Position numbers and translations under genes: made by a program
Shown: piece after piece, positions 33,802 through 44,175 of the stretch
How the letters are laid out: each line of letters opens with the position of its first letter
Numbering within the stretch: position 1 is the first letter of the stretch
The notes under the pieces: generated by a model
Database searches by the model: none
The model's input: the letters and a program-made list of their open reading frames with translations, nothing else
Told to the model about the DNA's origin: nothing
NCBI GenBank assembly: GCA_030704615.1
Contig: CM060731.1
Location: 94,468,756 to 94,532,755 of the forward strand
Direction of reading: 5' to 3'
Length of the DNA stretch: 64,000 bases
Source: Takakia lepidozioides
Taxonomy: Eukaryota; Streptophyta; Takakiopsida; Takakiales; Takakiaceae

Positions 33802-34325
33802 CCCTCCACTTTATTATAGTATTGCAGCTAGTTTCGGTGCACTTCAATTTGTATCCATCAAGAACATCTAGGCTGGAAAAAAGACATTGTTGCAGCAGAA
33901 CTTAGGAAAGTACTTCTCCCCTTCCACTACACACATGAAATGAAAGAAACCAACCAACAACATACCAGCCAAGAAAACATGAAACCAGCCAAGAAAAGAG
34001 CCAATATATGTAGTGAAGGTCGACACTACGATGAAACTTATCCAACACTTGCATTAGAGGAGGGAAGCTGAGTTTTATCTCCATAAGCTTGCCCACATCA
34101 AATTTGGGAGTTTTAAGAATTTTTTACTTTCCGGTTGAAGGTGTTCTATAGAGGATACATACCGGCTGATGTCTTTTCCAATCTCCTCTGGCATGAACTT
34201 GGCTACAAAATCCTTCAAATCACATCATTGAGCTTCACGCACAATGATCTCCCTCATCCTCCTGCAAATCTGTAGCGACAACAAAGACCGTTAATGAAAG
34301 AACTGTTCCAGTCCTGCTCTCTTGA
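33802..34325 (-). pseudogene. S3a-derived duplicated unit, copy A (right part)
   Basis: The sequence continues copy A after the TIR element. An S3a exon appears on the minus strand near 34290-34070: [10 protein letters not shown], a stop, CDLKDFVAKF, then EEIGKDIS and frameshifted LPNLMWASLWR. It aligns with the fuller exon at 35165-35420. Confidence 0.7.
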
Positions 34326-34332
34326 TATTAAA

Positions 34333-34386
34333 ATGGTCTGTGGCATGATGCCACAAGGCTGCGGCAAAGAACATCTTTATGAGTAC
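34333..34386 (+). mobile_element. LINE family B 3'-end scrap
   Basis: The plus strand reads gccacaaggctgcggcaaag then tttatgagtacat, matching the family 3' terminus at 59690-59730 and, inverted, at 61611-61660. Confidence 0.6.
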
Positions 34387-34464
34387 ATTATAATTCTCCT
34401 GGTCATCCATAGCCGGCTGTTGCTTTCTCAAGGTCTTTTCCAATCACCTCTGGAATGAACTTGG

Positions 34465-34960
34465 CTACAAGGTCCTTCAAATCACAAGTTTGAGCTTCAC
34501 ACACAATGAACTTACAAGGATTGAGCTTCTAATGCAAACTAATAGTCTTTTATTGATAGCATTGTTGTAAAACACATGGACCAACAAGGACAGTCTCTGG
34601 AATGACATATGGTACAGTTTCATCTAGTATGTCGCACGCAACTATGTACCAGTGACGTGGCTTCTTTGCCACTTGCCTCCTTTGCCCATTCAACCATCTC
34701 CACATTGCCACGGACTTTGCATGCACCACGCAAGGCCATCCACACCATCCCCTGGAAATGCTATAATGGTGTTTCAGCCATCTCCACATTGCAATGGATT
34801 ATGCCTGCACCAAGCAAGGCCAACTGCATTCAGCAACCTCCACTTTATTATGGTATTGCAGCAACATTGAAAACACTTCAATTAATATCCAACAAGAACA
34901 TGTAGGCTGGAAAACAAAAATTGCTGCAGCAGAACTTAAGAAAGTACTTCTCCCCTTCCA
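34465..34960 (-). repeat. S3a-derived duplicated unit, copy B (uninterrupted)
   Basis: This block matches 28431-28810 plus 33794-33900. The junction gcattcagca/acctccactttatta near 34826-34840 is the unoccupied counterpart of the TIR-element insertion site. Confidence 0.75.
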
Positions 34961-35537
34961 CTACAGACATGAAATGTAAGCCCCTGGTACCTCAACAAGC
35001 TTCCTTTCAAACTCTTCCAACTCACCAACATGTCGCTCTATCTTTGCTCCCACCTCCTCACTGTGATCCCCATGAAAGCAGCCAAACAACAAGATACCAG
35101 CCAAAAAAACAACCAATGTATGTAGTGAACGTCGACACTAAACTAGAACTTATCCAGCACTTAAATTAGAGGAGGGAAGGCGAGTTCTATTACCTCCATA
35201 AGTTTGCCCACATGAACTTTGGGAGCTTTCACAATATTTGCTTTTTGGATGAAGGTGTTCTGTATGGGATACATACCGGCTGATGCCTTCTCAATGTCTT
35301 TTCCAATCACCTCTAGAATGAACTTGACTACAAGATCCTTCAAATCACAAGTTTGAGCTTCACGCACAATGATCTCCCTCATCTTCCACCAAAGCAAGCC
35401 AATGGTAACACTACTTACATCAGGCTGCATCTCGCGAAACTGGTGAAGGACCTGCATGGAAATACTGGCTGCGCCGTACAAAGTTTTGCAGTATTCTTGA
35501 CAAGCAACCACCATTGCAACCGTCATGTTCTATGGAA

Positions 35538-35559
35538 CTCTCTCTCTCTCTCTCTCTCT
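35538..35559 (+). repeat. (CT)n microsatellite
   Basis: About eleven CT dinucleotides in an intron-like part of the S3a pseudogene. Confidence 0.8.
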
Positions 35560-36300
35560 TTCCCACTCACACATGAACCTCAGAAATGGACAATAGAGAC
35601 CAGAAATGCCTTCATCATCCTCAAAAACTATTGGCTGGTGTACTTGAGGTTCAATTTCTTTCAGAGACTACCATTCAACTTCTAAGAATTGCATCATTTT
35701 GTCGAAGAGTCTTGTACAAATTGTCTGACATTGTTGAAATTGTGCATAGCAAGTGCGCTTAATGTGGTTGGGCCGCTTCTTTGTGAAGCCAATGCAGAAA
35801 ATCTGCAACCTATAATTGTCTATTGTTTTCACATCCACATGTGACTCTATCAGACTCTACCATTTCCACACCAGCCTCCATCAACTTGTCTGTGGTGAAA
35901 TTTATTCCCTGCACCAATCCCAAGTCAAATTACAACCCGGCCTTTAACCCTGACAACAAAAGAAGCTCACTGTAGAGTGCCAAAATGCACAAATTTACCT
36001 GAGAATAAGCACTTCAATTTTGCTATGATGTACCGAGTGATAAGAGCCCCATACTAGAAGCAACACTGCACCCACTTAGGATGAGACTAACCTAAAAGTT
36101 AGTGAGGACATTGCGACCCTGCACATTCTTCTTCCTTCATCAAATAAGCCAGTTTGGCAATTCGCAGAGAGAACACATATATTGGCGGCCAGCTTCAACC
36201 TTTTCTTTGTAATATCTTCCATTATTTGACCGGCCAACCTGTGATGACGACAATGCTGGCCATATCCTAACAGCATTGCATTAAAAAGGAATTCCCAAAA

Positions 36301-36860
36301 TCAAGATCATGAGGGGAAATGTGAATTTCCCTCTGGAACCTTCCAGATAGAATGAAGGGATTGACAACGAAATAAGGACAAAAAGGGGGAGGAAGATTGG
36401 GATCTCGCATTGGGCCTATAGCGGTTATAACTGCTAATGGAAGAGATGTGGACTTGGCAGCAGATATTTAAGAGTTTCGATTATAACTTACCAATCTGAC
36501 ACCAGATAACCTTTGTCCATACTATCGAACTCTCCCTTCGGATTCGCATCGTCGATGCTTCCATACATGCCCATGAAGGTAGTGTTCCGAATTCCTTCAA
36601 GTAGATGCAGTTCTTGCCTGCGATATGATCACCATGCTATCCTGCAATCATCGCATTTGAAGACACGACACATCGTTCAGCCATACTGTCGCACAATCCC
36701 TCTTTGCAAACTCCACATTCTGAACGATATCCTCTGCAGACTCTCACTTTACAGACTCAATGAAGAATGTGACTTAGTGCTCTACGGTAACTACAAAATG
36801 CTTGAGCTACATCAAACCAATAGGAAACTAACACATGTACTAAGCTGATAGGATTTCGGC
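36301..36860 (-). pseudogene. Low-information region with PPR scrap
   Basis: Only a short minus-strand PPR scrap is visible (near 36590-36530: MGMYGSIDDANPKGEFDSM). The rest shows no gene. Confidence 0.35.
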
Positions 36861-36870
36861 AAACATGGAT

Positions 36871-37414
36871 GGATGAGCTCATCCAATGGATGGATCCATT
36901 CATGTATATGCCTTCAAAATGACACATGTAATAATAAAAATATATTATTGCCTTTAAAATGCCACGTGTAGTGATGTACTCATATATATATGGAGTTATG
37001 AAACAATCTGCAGTCAGGCAGTCATAAGTTTACATGCCATGTCATGTTGTGGATGAACTCATCCAATGGATGAATACATTCGTGTATTTGCCTTCAAAAT
37101 GACACATGTAGCGATGTAGTCGTATAATTAGAGCTGTGAAACCATCTTAAGTCATGGAGTCAAAAAATTCCATGAAACGTCGTCCACGTGTAGTCAAACA
37201 TATCACACTAGTCATATAAACCATCCCTGTCATCATGGTCAACAATGTTTGACCAATGCTCCCTAACTTTCCGGAGTCATGTAGTGATATCCATTACTAC
37301 AGAGTCATAAAACTATGACTGCAACGCATTTCAGCGCGCTGTAGTCGTCTACCTAGTGCAGTTTTTATGACTCCGCCAAAGCCGTAGTCCTAAAAACGCT
37401 CATATTTTGTAGTG
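36871..37414. repeat. Right subterminal region of the CACTA
   Basis: A 180-bp direct repeat starts at 36871 and 37051 (ggatga(g/a)ctcatccaatgga...gccttcaaaatgacacatgta). Multiple agtcat motifs follow (37165-37390). It ends at the inverted terminus TTGTAGTG (37407-37414). Confidence 0.7.
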
Positions 37415-37417
37415 GAC
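37415..37417. repeat. CACTA target-site duplication, right (GAC)
   Basis: GAC directly follows TTGTAGTG and matches 9499-9501. Confidence 0.8.
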
Positions 37418-37750
37418 ATTTGGTACAAATCCAACTTTGACGATGTTACCATGGACCTCTTTCCCCTTTTCCAGAACTCCCAGCCTTGCACACGCATTGC
37501 AAACAATACAAACAAACGTGATGTGGTTGGGCTTCACCCTTCGCGCAGCAGTTGCTCATAGGTCTCCAAAGCATTCCTACCACACCCATCCTTGGTAAAT
37601 CCTGCCAACATTATATTCCACATGATCAAAGATCGTTGAGGCACTCTGTGGAAAACTTGGTGAGCATCCACGATGCTCCCACACTTAACATACATGTTGA
37701 CTTGAGGGTGTTGAGTAGAAAAACATTTGGCATGAATCTGCTGAAATGCC
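37418..37750 (-). pseudogene. PPR gene fragment, upstream half of interrupted frame
   Basis: The minus strand reads MYVKCGSIVDAHQVFHRVP, RSLIMWNIMLAGFTKDGCG, ALETYEQLLREG, then KEVHGNIVKVGFVPNV at the CACTA boundary. The frame resumes as ILNPALV at 9498. A frameshift follows LLREG. It belongs to the plant PPR family (organelle RNA binding). It was already multicopy and decaying, so insertion need not have broken a working gene. Confidence 0.75.
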
Positions 37751-37855
37751 TCATTGGTTTAAAGTCTGTAGAGCCTCTGTCAGTCTGCCTGCCTCACAAA
37801 GCATCTTCACATGCCCAGCAGAAGAGGCATTGTGGACTCCCTCTCTTGATCCTCT

Positions 37856-38116
37856 TTAGGGCTGATTCTGATAAGAGGGAAAAACAGGGTGAAATGTGTT
37901 GAAGAAGGTACCTTCATTAGCAGTGCGTGATCTTATCAAATGAGCCGCTGGTGCTGCGGCTTCCAGTTCACCATCTACCCATGCAGGTTTCGTGTAGCTA
38001 TCTTTCCACAGGGAATCATAGGTAATCTGGAGCTTGAAATTCGGCCCTCTTTGGATGAATCTAGACCCACACTCTATCCCTGCTCCTTCAGCTATCCAAA
38101 CCTCTTCACAAATCAT
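37856..38116 (-). pseudogene. 'WVDGELE...GTFFNTF' family fragment
   Basis: An 86-codon minus-strand frame, the longest single copy of this uncharacterised family: IAEGAGIECGSRFIQRGPNF, KLQITYDSLWKDSYTKPAWV, DGELEAAAPAAHLI, ANEGTFFNTFHPVFPSYQN. It begins and ends in other repeats. It has no recognised domain. Confidence 0.55.
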
Positions 38117-38171
38117 GCAAACATCATTTCTTTGCTGCTAGCAGCTGACAATGACAGCCTAGAATTGTTCC

Positions 38172-38440
38172 AGCAAACACCCCAACCCTACTGACTTAGA
38201 GGTTGTAGTGTCCAAAACCATGTCTAGTGTTTCCAGAAAATTGTCTGATGAAAATGAAGTTAGGCAGAAAACTTCCCTGGACTTGTTTCCAGTCTGTGAC
38301 ATGGGGGAGGACATCCTGGATGAGGTCCCTCAAGGGTCTACCCACTCTCGGCACCAGACTGAAATTTAAACTCAGGGCAAGAATCCTACCTTTGAATAGC
38401 AAACAGAAGCAGAGAGGAAAGGGAGAGTGCAATTGCACCC
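38172..38440 (+). mobile_element. LINE family B fragment
   Basis: The plus strand encodes ENEVRQKTSLDLFPV, then sequence matching the region LPTLGTRLKFKLRA.ILPLNSKQKQRGKGECNC of the 62-kb copy. It lies between copies of the 'WVDGQLE' repeat. Confidence 0.75.
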
Positions 38441-39660
38441 ATATCTGTTACCTGTTTTTGGATACTTTCCTGTTGTCACATTGGCAGTATCATGTCAAAG
38501 TCACTCCAAACAAGATTCCCTCAACAAGCTAACTTGCAGAATTCAACATGGAAATTTAGGGCAGATTCTGATAAGAAGGAAAAACAGGGTGAAATGTGTT
38601 GAAGAAGGTGCCTTCATTAGCAGTGCTTGATTTTATCCATTGTGCCGCTGCTGCTGCGACTTCCAGTTGACCATCTGTTTCTTGTAGCTATCCTCCACAG
38701 GGAATCATAGGTAATCTGGAGCTTGAAATCCGGGCCTCTTGGATGAATCTTGACCCACAATCTATCCCTGCACTCCTTCAGCTATCCATGCCTGTGTACA
38801 AATCGTGAATACATCCTCAGCCTTGTTGCAGCTAGCAGCTGAAGCAGCTGACACTGACGCCCTAACCCTACCTACAGTAACATGTCAAAATCACTCCAAA
38901 ACCACCATAGATCCACCAACGAGCTTCTCCTAATCTATGTTATCTGTTTTTGGATACTTTCCTGCTACCACATCGGCAGTAACTTGTCAAAGTCACTCCT
39001 AACCACCACAAATCCACCCAACGAGCTAATTTACAAAATTCAATATACATCTCAGGGCCGAGTCTGATGGGAGGGTAAAATAGGCAGAAATAGGTTGAAG
39101 AAGAAGGTGCCCTCACCACATTGTCGACCTCGATCTTGTGTCATGACCCATGGAGGATTTAACCATTAACCCAAAGAACTTCTTGTGTGTGCTGCTTGTG
39201 TCTGTAGTCAGGAACTGTCAGATTGGTTTGTGAGAACCACCACGGTGCAGCTGAGCAGGCAGAGATTGAAACACGGCCTGCTAAGACCGGCTCTCTCCCA
39301 AGAACCTTGTAAACATCAAGAAGAATACCAAATCATGGTACTAACAGGAGCCAACAGCCCACATTTGCAGGATGGACAAACTTCTTCACATCGTAAGCCA
39401 CACCTTGCGATTGCGGTTGTCGCACTAGCATGAAGGACCTTTAAAAAACTCATGCCAGCTCTGCTTCGTACTACAAATTCAGGGCCAAGTCTGATGAGAG
39501 GGCAAAACAGGCTGAAAGAGGTCGAAGAAGGTGCCCTCACCACATTGTCCTCGATTTTGTGTCATGACCCATCGAGGATTTGACTGACCACCTCTTGTGT
39601 GTGTTGCTTGTGTCTGTAGTCAGGTAGTCAGGCAGTCTGGGTCAGTGAAAAAGTAGTTAA
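38441..39660. repeat. Cluster of interspersed repeat fragments
   Basis: Recurrent strings include tgttttggatactttcctg with ccaatgtgac and tcaaagtcactccaaa (also 43200-43290, 43660-43750, 44990-45060, 45895-45960) and the cacggtgcagctgagcagg block (also inverted at 42330, 42775 and 42945). No intact gene is present. The order suggests repeated co-duplication of a composite unit. Confidence 0.55.
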
Positions 39661-39967
39661 ATGTTTTTACTTCTTATTATCTACGTACATATTGTTATAT
39701 AGTTTATATATTGTGATTACATGTGCCATTGCTTAACTGGTTGTCTCAGTCAGCTCATTTTAGGTAGTCAAAGTCTCTCACTACAGTCAAAATTTTCGCG
39801 GTTGTCTAGCACCTCGAATATTTAATATAAATTTTGACTGCAAAATGGTTGGAACAGTCGAAAGTGACAACAGTCAACGCTAGCGTCAAATTAAATCGTC
39901 GAAATTACATAGGGTGTGTTGTAGTGGGGCTAGACGCACCTGGGGCACTATTTTGGGAGGTTGAGTT

Positions 39968-40457
39968 TTCCATGAGCAGAACTCCATGAGTAGTGAGCAG
40001 GTTTTGCCGAACAGTGCCGAACTTAAGGGAATATTCATGGAATATATCAAATATCAAAGAATATTCCGAACTAGGGACGAGCCTATGTGGAGGAATATTC
40101 TGTCAAGGAATATTCTTCCGAACCTGTGCCGAACCAGTTCGGACCACTTTCGAACCTATGGCACTGTTCGGCGCCGAACAGTGTCGGCATCTACGTTTTC
40201 TAAGAAAAGTTTTTTATTTTATTTTATTTTATTTTAGTGTATGAAATGGTGTTCGGTGCCGAACCTTCAATATTTGAGGGGTTATATGCAGTATAAATTT
40301 AGTAAAAATCTCATTTGGAATCCAAAATGGAAATATTCTATAAACCGAACGTCTCCCGAACGTCAAACCTATCCCGAACCTGGAAGTGGTTTGGCAAACA
40401 GGTCCGGGCGGTTTGGTGACGTTCGGCAAAACCTGCTCACTGCTAAATGCTCATGGA
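39968..40457. mobile_element. MITE-like inverted-repeat element
   Basis: agtgagcaggttttgccgaac (39992-40012) is perfectly inverted at 40421-40441, with a looser outer match (tccatgagca / tgctcatgga). The 490-bp interior is dense in gttcgg/ccgaac motifs and has no coding potential. No flanking duplication was found, so the superfamily is unknown. Confidence 0.6.
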
Positions 40458-40639
40458 TTTTCAGCCCCCCTATTTTGGCAGCAATCCCTGCTTCTTGGGC
40501 TGCCTTGCTTGGGAATATGCAGGTCCATTCTCCTGCCTGGAAAGGTTGCAGCGGATCCACGTCCTCTCGTATTCTGCTTCTTGTTTCTTCCTCTGGTGAT
40601 CTTGGTCATGGCATTGGTTTTTCGGTTCTCAGTTCTTAG

Positions 40640-40995
40640 AGGTTGCTGTTCCTGGACTTTCTCACGTGGCCTTTGGCCAGCCTCTTCTCTGTTCGGGTGA
40701 TTCAAGGCTTATCTGGTTGCATTGACCCTCTACCTGATCATTCTAAAGACCCAGCCCCTTGGGCTCGCACTTCATGATTTTTTTGGTATAAATCTTGCCA
40801 TCTGGTGGATCTTTCCTTCGATCCGAGGGAGTGGAACTAGCCGAGTCGAGTTCCCTTCTTTAAGTATTATGCAAAGATGGGGTATTCTCTTACTTTGGGG
40901 CTTTCTGTTCCCACTGCCAAGTGGGCTGATAAGTGGTTACACTTAATGCCTTTTTTTGTTAACTGGGAGGCTTGTGGCACCATCTAATGACCTAG
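40640..40995 (+). pseudogene. Possible LINE C-terminal scrap
   Basis: One frame reads KYYAKMGYSLTLGLSVPTAK followed by WADKWLHLMPFF, which resembles post-RT regions of plant LINEs. The match is weak and frames are broken. Confidence 0.25.
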
Positions 40996-41499
40996 GTATT
41001 GGCTGATCTGATAAGGTAGACGTCGATTGGCACGCCATTCATCACCACATGCCTCTCTGTCTACTGTGAATTGTGCCTTCTTTGTTGCATACTTTTTGTC
41101 ACAAAATGGCAACAAGAATGACACATGTTAGCAATGAAGTGTTGCATTACTTAGCAAAAAATACCTAGCATGAATGATACTTTGAAAACCACTGTTTCAA
41201 ACCACTGGAGGAGTGAGCAAAATGACTTGTAAATGAACATGCTCTTCCAACAAGTCACTCACTCAGACATTCCGTTACTACAGCAGTGGTTATAATCAGG
41301 ATGAACCACTGACATTTGTGACTTTGTGGGTGGTTTGATTACACTGGTGACAACTAGAATTGAAATTGAACTTGATATGAATAAGGTGCAATGAAAAGAA
41401 GTACTCCCTGCACCCAAGGAGCCACATACAAAATTTGTGCTGCACAAATGGTTCAGCACATACAAAATGGTTCAGCACATATAAAATTTGTGCTGCATC

Positions 41500-41775
41500 T
41501 CTCTCAGCTCCAGTCATGTCCCGTTTTTTGCCGACACCTTCCAAGACCTCGTCCTCAACCCCTTCCTCCGCATTTGCATCCCAAGTCCGCCATTGGTTTA
41601 CATCAAATGATTGCATATACTCAGTCATGAACCCCATGGCCACATCAAGAACATACCTGCAGCCATACTCCCTTCTGGCTTTGCGTAATTCCTAACGTAT
41701 CCCTTAAGATCTTTCATGTAACGCTCCATGGGATACATCCACCGTGAAGACACCGGATGAACAGTTTTGTTCATC
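41500..41775 (-). pseudogene. CACTA TNP2 DUF4218 fragment
   Basis: The minus strand encodes VSSRWMYPMERYMKDLKGYV then RNYAKPEGSMA, and after a frameshift AMGFMTEYMQSFDVNQWRTW. The string SRWMYPMERYMK.LK.YVRN.A.PEGS is the hallmark of DUF4218 in plant TNP2-type transposases. It lies outside the 27.9-kb element, so a second CACTA remnant is present. Confidence 0.78.
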
Positions 41776-41875
41776 TCCATGGAATACATCTATGTGCTCA
41801 CTTATAACCACTAAAATGAATTAAAAAAAAACAAAAAAAAAGAATCAAAGTGCAAAAGATTTAAAAAAAGCACAT

Positions 41876-42030
41876 CGGCTAGTAAGTGCACAGTGTGTCG
41901 CCCTGGTGGTTCGGGGTTCAAACCCGCTGCATTACCCCGTGTGTGGGATTGTCCGTGACGACGGTATGTCTAGGTGTTGATCCTCCTGTAGGTCTCATGG
42001 CCCATAAATGAAAGGGGGTTAATTTTTCCC
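41876..42030 (+). mobile_element. SINE-like sequence with tRNA-type promoter
   Basis: A T-arm/B box, ggttcggggttcaaacccg, lies at 41918-41936 after a weak A box (tcggctagtaagtgcac). A non-coding body ends near gcccataaatgaaaggggg. No target duplication was recognised. Confidence 0.4.
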
Positions 42031-42164
42031 CCTCCTCAAGGGCCTGAGGTTTTCTTTAAAAAAAAATTTAAAATAGGGTTTGCAAAAAGGTTAAAAAACT
42101 TAAAAAGTTGCCCATCACGTATGTACAATATATACATACTTTTGGGGGGAAATTTCAAATGTGT

Positions 42165-42245
42165 GTATGTAGCGTACTGGTACGGGCTCTTCTTGCTCGT
42201 CGCGGGTTCAAACTCCTCGCGTTTTTTCCCCCCCCCCCTCATGCA
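42165..42245 (+). other. Second tRNA-like head
   Basis: tagcgtactggtacgggctc (A-box-like) is followed by gcgggttcaaactcctcgcg (B box). A C-run and a segment repeated at 42820-42870 (catgcactaagccccact) follow. Possibly a degenerate SINE. Confidence 0.35.
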
Positions 42246-42297
42246 CTAAGCCCCACTAAGCCCTATCGCTGTTGCACACACTAAGTCCTCGTGTAGG

Positions 42298-43200
42298 TTG
42301 GTCTTAGCAGATCGTGTTTCAAACTCTGCTCGCTCAGCTGCACCGTGGTGGTTCTCATGGACAATCCGACATTACCTGATTACAGACACAAGCAGCACAC
42401 ACAAGAGGTCTGTTTGGGTTCATGGTCTGTCAAATCCTCCATGGGTCATGACACAAGGTCGAGGACAATGTGGTGAGGGCACCTTCTTCTTCGACCTATT
42501 TCAGCCTATTTTGCCCTCTCATCAGACTCGGCCCTGAATTTGCAGCACGGAGCAGAGCTCGCATGAGTTTTTTACAGATCCTTCACGATGGTGGAACAAT
42601 TGCAATCGCAAGGTGTGGCTTTTTCTTAATGTAGGATGTGAAGAAGTTTGTCCATCCTGCAAATGTGGGCTTTTGGCTCCTGTTAGTTCCATGATTTGGT
42701 ATTTTTCCTGATGTTTACAAGGTTCTTGGGAGAGTCAGCTTGGTCTTAGCAGGTCGTGTTTCAATCTCTGCTCGCTCAGCTGCACCATGGTGGTTCTCAT
42801 GGACCAATCCGACGTTTTTTTTTTCCCTTATGCACTAAGCCCCACTAAGCCCTATCGCTGCTGCGCACTTAAGTCCTCGCTGATGTTTACAAGGTTCTTG
42901 GGAGAGTCAGCTTGGTCTTAGCAGGTCATGTTTCAATCTCCGCTCGCTCAACTGCACCGTGGTGGTTCTCATGGACCAATCCGACATTACCTGACTACAG
43001 CCACAAGCAGCACACACACAAGAGGTCCGTTTGGGTTCATGGTCATTCAAATCCTCCATGGGTCATGACACAAGGTCAAGGTCAACAATGTAGAGGGCAC
43101 CTTCTTCTTCAACCTATTTCTACCTGTTTTACCCTCTCAGCAGACTCGGCCCTGAGATGCATATTGAATTCTGTAAGTATCTCATTGGGTGGATCTGTGG
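42298..43200 (-). repeat. Tandem/direct repeats of an interspersed unit
   Basis: The block from ggtcttagcag to ggtggttctcatgga begins at about 42299, 42750 and 42914. Copies 1 and 3 extend through cacacaagaggtc and gggtcatgacacaaggtc. The inverted form is at 39230-39600. Open frames here are repeat-derived. Confidence 0.6.
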
Positions 43201-43879
43201 TGGTTAGGAGTGACTTTGACAAGTTACTGCCGATGTAGCAGCAGGAAAATATCCAGAAACAGATAACATAGATGAGGAGAAGCTCGTTGGTGGATCTATG
43301 GTGGGTTTGGAGTGATTTTGATATGTTACTGTAGGTAGGGTTAAGGTGTCAATGTCAGCTGCTAGCTGCAGCAAGGCTGAGGATGTATTGACGATTTGTA
43401 TACATGCATGGATAACTGAAGGAGTGTAGGGATAGATTATGGATCCAGATTCATCCAAGAGGCCCGGATTTCAAGCTCCAGATTGCCTATGATTCCCTGT
43501 GGAAGGATAGCTACAAGAAACAGATGGTCAACTAGAAGCCGCAGCAGCAGCAGCAGCATGGATAAAATCAGGCACTGTTAATGAAGGCACCTTCTCCAAC
43601 ACATTTCACCTTGTTTTTCTTTCTTATCAGAATCGGCCCTAAATTTCCATGTTGAATTCTGCAAGTTAGTTGGTTGAGTGAATCTTGTTTGGAGTGACTT
43701 TGACATGATACTGCCAATGTGACAACATGAAAGTATCCAAAAACAAGTAACAGATATGAGACGAAGCTGTGGGATGAATACTTTTCTCACCCCAGTAACT
43801 GGTGGGACAACCGAGGCAAAAAGGTGAATGCCTGTCAGATTACAGAGTGTAGCAAATGCAATTGACCATATGAACTAGT
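43201..43879 (-). repeat. Inverted copies of the 38.4-39.1 kb composite repeat
   Basis: The sequence mirrors 38441-39060 (acagataacatagatgagg, cagctgctagc, ctgaaggagtgtaggg). Copies are about 80-90 percent similar by eye. There is no intact gene. Confidence 0.5.
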
Positions 43880-44160
43880 GTGATAAGTTGGGTTGGGTGC
43901 AATTGCACTCTCACTTTCCTCTCTGCTTCTGTTTGCTATTCAAAGGTAGGATTCCTGCCCTTAGTTTAATTTCAGTCTGGTGCCGAGAGTGGGTAGACCC
44001 TTGAGGTCATCCATGATGTCCTCCCCCATGTCACAGACTGGAAACAAGTCCAGGGAAGTTTTCTGCCTAACTTCATTTTCATCAAACAATTTTCTGGAAA
44101 TGGGCATGGCTTTGGACACTACAGCCTCTAAGTCAGTAGGGTTGGGGCATTTGCTGGAAC
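43880..44160 (-). mobile_element. LINE family B fragment
   Basis: Reverse-complement LINE sequence from gcaattgcactctcac through gccgagagtgggtagaccc to acagcctctaagtcag, colinear with 61995-62235. Confidence 0.75.
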
Positions 44161-44175
44161 AATTCTAAAAGGTGA

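Larger units (their letters stand above)
34430..36300 (-). pseudogene. RPS3A: 40S ribosomal protein S3a (eS1) pseudogene
   Basis: Exon pieces of ribosomal protein S3a occur in gene order on the minus strand. VQGRNVLTNF lies near 36125-36094. A segment at about 35910-35690 carries FTTDKL, HVDVKTIDNY and CIGFTKKRPNHIKRTCYAQ across two frames. 35420-35165 reads [39 protein letters not shown] and [12 protein letters not shown], then a GT donor. A duplicated exon scrap sits at 34500-34430. Introns are retained, so this came from a genomic copy and not from reverse-transcribed mRNA. Frameshifts, stops and the missing ends mean no functional ribosomal protein. It lies inside the CACTA and is probably captured host DNA. 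Confidence 0.78.
9502..37414. mobile_element. Giant nested CACTA (En/Spm-type) transposon, 27.9 kb
   Basis: The left end is CACTACAACATATGAACGTT and the inverted right end is CACTACAAAATATGAGCGTT. The match runs about 29 bp with three or four differences. GAC flanks both sides. Both subterminal regions are rich in the motif AGTCATA/TATGACT. Typical CACTA proteins lie inside: a Transposase_24 gene (23981-27160, minus) and a TNP2 DUF4216 end (27430-27968, plus). Host gene pieces (EXORDIUM-like, ADP/ATP carrier, S3a, FCP1-like) and later insertions (gypsy 14.3/15.5-23.2 kb, TIR element 28811-33793, LINE pieces) are nested within. The transposase core domain was not found, so it is non-autonomous now. 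The alternative is two partial elements with coincidentally matching ends. Confidence 0.75.

Noticed and set aside
37150-37400. An independent MITE at the right edge
   Set aside because: Its single terminus pairs best with 9502 (same sequence, same GAC flank, PPR frame restored), so it is treated as the right end of the large CACTA.
41918-42210. Two tRNA genes from B-box matches
   Set aside because: No complete cloverleaf could be drawn; at best they are SINE heads.
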